64,000 nucleotides of DNA from Nocardioides sp. InS609-2 (GTDB lineage: Bacteria > Actinomycetota > Actinomycetes > Propionibacteriales > Nocardioidaceae): assembly GCF_023208195.1 (NCBI RefSeq), contig NZ_CP060034.1, forward strand, positions 806,001 through 870,000, given 5' to 3'. Below the pieces are notes generated by a model. It saw only the letters and a program-made list of their open reading frames with translations. It searched no databases and was not told the DNA's origin. This document shows positions 60,750 to 64,000 of the stretch, piece by piece. A program made the position numbers and the translations under genes. Position 1 is the stretch's first letter, and each line of letters begins with the position of its first letter.

Positions 60750-61913
60750 GTGACCTTTCCCGCCCGGGACGCGAACTCCCCCACCGCGGGACCGGCGTAC
60801 GCCGATCTGGATGCCGCGTCGTCGGAGCCCATGCACCCGGCCGCGCGCGAGGTGCTGATGTCGGCGATCGACCAGGGGTACGCCGATCCGCGTCGCCTCC
60901 ACCACGGCGCCCGGACGGCCCGGCTGCTCCTCGACAATGCTCGCGAGGTCGTGGCCTCGAGCCTCGGCGTACGCACGGGCGAGGTGACGTTCACGTCCAG
61001 CGGCACCGACGCCGTGCACCGCGGGCTGCTGGGCCTGATGCGCGGTCGTGAACGAGCGGGCCACACCCTCGTGCACTCGGCCGTCGAGCACTCGGCGGTG
61101 CTGCACGCGGCTCGCTGGGCGCAGGCGCCCACCCTCGCCGTTCGCGTGACGACGCACGGATTGATCACACCCGAGGCAGTGCAGGAGGCACTTTCCGCCG
61201 GCGACGAGCCGGTCGGCGTGCTCGCGGTGCAGCACGCCAACCACGAGGTCGGCACCGTGCAGCCGGTCGCCGAGATCGCCGCGGCCACTGACATCCCGAT
61301 GTTCGTCGACGCGTGCGCGTCGACGGGTCGGCTGCCCCTGCCCGACGGCTGGGCGGTCGCGGCCGCTTCGGCACACAAATGGGGTGGGCCGGCCGGGGTC
61401 GGCGTGCTGCTGGTGCGCACCGGCGCGCGCTGGCGCAACGCCTTCCCCGCGGACGACCGGGTCGACGAGCGCAGCAGCGGCTTCGAGAACGTGCCGGCCG
61501 CGCTGGCCGCCGCCGCCGCGCTACAGGCCGTGGTCGAGGAGAGCGCCGAGCGCGGCGCCCGCGAGTTCGCGATGGTCGAGCGCATCCGGCACGCCGTCGC
61601 CCGGCTGCCCGACGTGGAGGTGGTCGGCGACCCGGTCCTGCGGCTCCCCCACCTCGTCACGTTCTCCTGCCTGTACGTCGACGGCGAGGCGCTCGTGCAC
61701 GAGCTCGACCGACGCGGCTTCGGGGTCGCCAGCGGGTCGGCCTGCACGGCCTCCACGCTGGAGCCGTCGCACGTCCTTGCAGCGATGGGCGTGCTCACCC
61801 ACGGCAACGTCCGCCTCGCCGTGGGTCGCAGCACCACCGACGACGACGTGTCGGCGTTCCTGGCAGCCCTGCCCGACGTCGTCACCGAGCTACGGGCGCG
61901 GGTCGGGCTGTGA
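60750..61913 (+). CDS. Cysteine desulfurase family aminotransferase
   Basis: 387 aa class V PLP enzyme (NifS/IscS type) that strips sulfur from cysteine for Fe-S clusters or thiolation. Seen: HHGARTARLLLDNAREVVA, LVHSAVEHSAVLHAARW, PLP Lys210 in SAHKWGGPAG and the sulfur-carrying Cys332 in ASGSACTASTLEPSHVL. Leaderless GTG. Its stop overlaps the TusA-like GTG as GTGA, so donor and acceptor proteins are made together. ErpA lies 1.5 kb away. Confidence 0.9.
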   Translation: MTFPARDANSPTAGPAYADLDAASSEPMHPAAREVLMSAIDQGYADPRRLHHGARTARLLLDNAREVVASSLGVRTGEVTFTSSGTDAVHRGLLGLMRGRERAGHTLVHSAVEHSAVLHAARWAQAPTLAVRVTTHGLITPEAVQEALSAGDEPVGVLAVQHANHEVGTVQPVAEIAAATDIPMFVDACASTGRLPLPDGWAVAAASAHKWGGPAGVGVLLVRTGARWRNAFPADDRVDERSSGFENVPAALAAAAALQAVVEESAERGAREFAMVERIRHAVARLPDVEVVGDPVLRLPHLVTFSCLYVDGEALVHELDRRGFGVASGSACTASTLEPSHVLAAMGVLTHGNVRLAVGRSTTDDDVSAFLAALPDVVTELRARVGL

Positions 61914-62143
61914 CGCCCGATGTCGAGCTCGACTGCCGAGGCCTCTTGTGCCCGATGCCCGTCATCGAGCTCGCGCGCCACATCACCGACGTGGAGGTAG
62001 GCGCAGTGATCGCCGTCGTGACCCGCGACCCGGCGGCCCGCATCGACGTGCCGGCGTGGTGTCGCATGCGCGGTCACGAGTACGTCGGCGAGGATGCCGC
62101 AAGCGACGGCGAACCGCGCTACGTGGTGCGACGCAGCGCTTAG
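61910..62143 (+). CDS. TusA-family sulfur carrier protein
   Basis: 77 aa. The sulfur-accepting Cys14 sits in DCRGLLCPMPVIELAR (CPxP motif); the rest follows the TusA beta-alpha fold (VIAVVTRDPAARIDVPAWCR). Receives persulfide from a desulfurase and passes it on. Coupled to the desulfurase gene by GTGA overlap. Its TAG stop shares TTAG with the convergent adenosine kinase stop. Confidence 0.9.
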   Translation: MTPDVELDCRGLLCPMPVIELARHITDVEVGAVIAVVTRDPAARIDVPAWCRMRGHEYVGEDAASDGEPRYVVRRSA

Positions 62144-63126
62144 GCGTGGATCGTCTTGAGGTGCGGCTCGAAGTCGGCCGCGACCTTCTCGCCGTACGTG
62201 TCGGCGCAGCGCTTGAGCAGGTCCGCGCGGGACAGGACGTACTCCTGTGTGCCGACCTGCTCGACGACGTAGACGGCAACGAGGCAGCCGAGCTGGGCGG
62301 CGCGTTCGTGGTCGAGGCCCCAGGCGAGCGCAGCAAGGAAGCCTGCCCTGAAGGCGTCTCCGACACCGGTCGGCTCGACCTTCTCGATCTCGGGCACGGC
62401 GCCCACGCTGATCGAATCGCGGCCGCGGGCGTCGATGCGCACACCGTCGGGGCCGAGCGTCACGACCCAGGTGCCGACGCGGTCGAGCACCTCGTCGGCG
62501 CTCCAGCCGGTCTTCTGCGTGATCAGCGAAGCCTCGTACTCGTTGGAGAACAAGATGTCGGCACCGTCGATGAGCTGACGGATGAGGGCGCCGTCGCCGA
62601 AGGCGAGCTGCTGGGACGGGTCGGCCACGAAGCGGTAGCCGCGCGCACGGCACTCGTCGGTGTGACGGAGCATGCCGTCGGGGTCGTCGGGGCCGATCAG
62701 CACGAAGTCGCTGGGACCGACACGGTCGATGATCGGCTTGAGCTCGATCTGGCGGGACTCGCTCATCGCGCCGGGGTAGAACGACGCGATCTGCGCCATC
62801 GACTGGTCGTTGGTGCACACGAAGCGGGCGGTGTGCTTGGTCTCGGAGACGTGCACCGAGTCGCAGTCGACGTTGTGCCGCTCGAGCCAGGCGCGGTATT
62901 CAGCGAAGTCCTCGCCGACGGCGCCGACGAGCACCGGATTGAGGCCCAGGTTGCCGAGGCCGAAGCAGATGTTGGCGGCGCAGCCGCCGCGGCGTACGTC
63001 GAGATCGTCGACGAGGAAGGAGACCGACAGCTTGTCGAGCTGGTCGACGACCAGCGAGTCGGAGAACTTGCCCGCAAAGGACATCAGGTGGTCTGTGGCG
63101 ATGGATCCCGCGATGAGCAGCGACAT
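62140..63126 (-). CDS. adoK: Adenosine kinase-like PfkB-family carbohydrate kinase
   Basis: 328 aa ribokinase-fold enzyme. GGCAANICFGLGNLGLNPV (substrate lid region), VVTLGPDGVRI and the catalytic PTGVGDAFRAGFLAALAWG (Asp base; GVGD for the usual GAGD). The GVGD variant and neighbourhood match mycobacterial AdoK (Rv2202c), which makes AMP from adenosine. The -10 TAGGGT is 8 nt before the ATG, so leaderless or nearly so. Confidence 0.88.
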   Translation of the reverse strand: MSLLIAGSIATDHLMSFAGKFSDSLVVDQLDKLSVSFLVDDLDVRRGGCAANICFGLGNLGLNPVLVGAVGEDFAEYRAWLERHNVDCDSVHVSETKHTARFVCTNDQSMAQIASFYPGAMSESRQIELKPIIDRVGPSDFVLIGPDDPDGMLRHTDECRARGYRFVADPSQQLAFGDGALIRQLIDGADILFSNEYEASLITQKTGWSADEVLDRVGTWVVTLGPDGVRIDARGRDSISVGAVPEIEKVEPTGVGDAFRAGFLAALAWGLDHERAAQLGCLVAVYVVEQVGTQEYVLSRADLLKRCADTYGEKVAADFEPHLKTIHA

Positions 63127-63134
63127 GTGCCGAG

Positions 63135-63140
63135 ACCCTA
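63135..63140 (-). promoter_or_regulatory. -10 box (TAGGGT) for adoK
   Basis: Eight nt before the ATG, so the leader would be zero to two nt. Confidence 0.5.
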
Positions 63141-63177
63141 CCTGCGGGGACTGCTAGGAGTACCAATCGGTAACGCC

Positions 63178-63183
63178 TACCGT
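63178..63183 (+). promoter_or_regulatory. -10 box (TACCGT), leaderless
   Basis: Seven nt before the ATG of the 80-aa protein gene. Confidence 0.5.
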
Positions 63184-63190
63184 CGAGGAC

Positions 63191-63433
63191 ATGGCGACCC
63201 CCACCCCCCGCACCTCACGCGTGTACGACGAGCTGTCGACGCCCGCCCAGATGCGCGACGACGCCCGGGTCGTCGTCTCCAACCTGCGCCTCGAGCGCGC
63301 CGCCAGGGCCGCCACCCAGCAGCCGCCGAGCCTGCGCTTCGAGGACTTCCCGCGCGACATCGCCAAGCGCGAGATCTCGGTCAGCAAGGCTGCCACCCGG
63401 CTTGCCAACGCGCTGCACCTTCACCTCGACTGA
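63191..63433 (+). CDS. Small hypothetical protein
   Basis: 80 aa, not recognised. Basic and probably helical; FEDFPRDIAKREISVSKAAT is the most distinctive part. No signal or membrane helix. Leaderless ATG and a strong terminator hairpin 15 nt after the stop show it is a real single-gene transcript. Divergent from adoK. Confidence 0.7.
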   Translation: MATPTPRTSRVYDELSTPAQMRDDARVVVSNLRLERAARAATQQPPSLRFEDFPRDIAKREISVSKAATRLANALHLHLD

Positions 63434-63448
63434 CGCCCACGACGCACG

Positions 63449-63478
63449 AGAGCCCCCGACCTGCTGGTCGGGGGCTCT
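63449..63478 (+). terminator. Strong hairpin terminator
   Basis: AGAGCCCCCGACC-TGCT-GGTCGGGGGCTCT, 13-bp perfect stem and 4-nt loop, followed by TTTG. The T-run is short but this is the best terminator in the window. Confidence 0.85.
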
Positions 63479-63506
63479 TTGCTGTGAGGACGCCGCTTGT
63501 CGCCTC

Positions 63507-63571
63507 ACCGGGTCTCGACACGCGCATTCGCGACTTCGCAAGCTCAGTCGCGGCGCTCGCTCGACCACCAT
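63507..63571. repeat. Degenerate intergenic repeat, copy 3
   Basis: Starts CACCGGGTCTCGACACGC, has a GC-rich middle, and ends GCTCGCTCGACCACC. It is the longest of three similar elements in the window and lies between the terminator and erpA. Similar REP-like elements are familiar from Nocardioides-type genomes (recalled, not checked). Confidence 0.5.
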
Positions 63572-63596
63572 CGACGAGTCCGCTGGCGCGTCCTCG

Positions 63597-63959
63597 TCAG
63601 TGGAACGAGTCACCGCAGGCGCAGGAGCCGCCGGCGTTGGGATTGTCGATGGTGAAGCCCTGCTTCTCGATGGTGTCGACGAAGTCGATCATGGCGCCGT
63701 TGAGGTAGGGGGTGCTCATCCGGTCGACGACCACGGACACGCCGTCGAAGTCGGTCACGACGTCGCCGTCGAGGGTGCGCTCGTCGAAGAAGAGCTGGTA
63801 GCGCAGACCGGAGCAGCCGCCGGGCTGCACCGAGATGCGCAGTGCGAGGTCGTCACGACCCTCCTGCGCGAGAAGGCTCTGGACCTTGTCTGCGGCCACC
63901 GGGCTCAGGTTGATCTGGTCGGTGCGACGCTCTTCAGTGGTCTCGAGCTGCTCGGTCAT
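63597..63959 (-). CDS. erpA: Iron-sulfur cluster insertion protein ErpA (HesB family)
   Basis: 120 aa A-type carrier that delivers Fe-S clusters to enzymes. Conserved cysteines: Cys49 in QPGGCSGLRYQLFFD and Cys113/Cys115 in GGSCACGDSFH. GGGAG lies about 5 nt before the ATG. A TAACAC -10-like box near 63993-63998 is possible. The gene ends the window's conserved order; the mycobacterial counterpart is Rv2204c. Confidence 0.94.
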   Translation of the reverse strand: MTEQLETTEERRTDQINLSPVAADKVQSLLAQEGRDDLALRISVQPGGCSGLRYQLFFDERTLDGDVVTDFDGVSVVVDRMSTPYLNGAMIDFVDTIEKQGFTIDNPNAGGSCACGDSFH

Positions 63960-64000
63960 GTGATCTCCCTGGGTGGTCTGAGGGTGGTGCGGTGTTACAG

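Noticed and set aside
60656-62818. Extension of ctaC upstream to give a 1012-residue protein
   Set aside because: The extra part is antisense to the cysteine desulfurase and adoK region; the true lipoprotein start has a ribosome site at 60655.

Overview
The window is a GC-rich chromosomal segment of an actinomycete, most likely a member of the Nocardioidaceae (Nocardioides-like). Reasons: GC-rich third codon positions, many GTG starts, at least 18 genes with a TANNNT-type -10 box 6-8 nt before the start codon (leaderless transcription), an actinobacterial QcrC-QcrA-QcrB branch, PASTA kinase, PPi-type phosphofructokinase and class II DAHP synthase. From memory, the backbone order (PASTA kinase, DAHP synthase, PFK, MacRS, ROK glucokinase, ArsA-like ATPase, SRPBCC, FadD, NlpC/P60, DEDDh-UvrC-like protein, trpD, ctaE-qcrCAB, ctaF-ctaD-ctaC, adoK, erpA) follows the Streptomyces SCO2110-SCO2161 and Mycobacterium Rv2176-Rv2204c neighbourhoods. 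The species itself cannot be named from the window.

Layout. 0-9.3 kb: PASTA kinase, DMT exporter, zinc-ribbon protein, threonine aldolase, DAHP synthase, APC permease, PPi-type PFK. 9.3-15.3 kb: small regulatory, transport and hypothetical genes, with a decayed glycerol-kinase-like remnant at 12.45-12.71 kb. 15.3-19.3 kb: a PlsC-like acyltransferase/MacS/flavin-reductase-like operon and a MacR/NAT/GNAT operon. 19.3-28.6 kb: esterase, membrane-anchored matrixin-like protease, ornithine-metabolism enzyme, and a tightly overlapping SRPBCC-ArsA-small protein-ROK-ROK operon divergent from an acyl-CoA synthetase. 28.7-38.0 kb: a Tad/Flp pilus locus (cpaB, tadZ, tadA, a VWA-TadB fusion, tadC) running by stop/start overlap into a sensor kinase and response regulator, followed by two Flp pilins. 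38.0-41.5 kb: two coupled metalloprotease genes and an NlpC/P60 hydrolase whose leader is a clear c-di-AMP (ydaO-yuaA) riboswitch. 41.8-48.3 kb: NYN-domain protein, a frameshifted DEDDh/UvrC-like gene, a stand-alone RAM-domain regulator, a glycosyltransferase remnant and a DUF2142 membrane protein. 48.3-60.7 kb: trpD and the aerobic respiratory genes (CtaG-like factor, ctaE, qcrCAB; opposite strand ctaC-ctaD-ctaF), with an LLM oxidoreductase apparently starting at CTG and an L,D-transpeptidase between. 60.7-64 kb: cysteine desulfurase plus TusA-like carrier, adenosine kinase and ErpA.

Most of the window is conserved housekeeping sequence. The least ordinary parts are the Tad block with its VWA-TadB fusion, its embedded two-component system and its two pilins with matched cysteine pairs; the repeated use of a TAG stop codon as the 5' half of the next gene's -10 box; the CTG start; the frameshifted exonuclease gene; and two gene remnants. 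No tRNA, rRNA, CRISPR array, insertion sequence or prophage was recognised. All family assignments are by eye from motifs and were not searched against a database.
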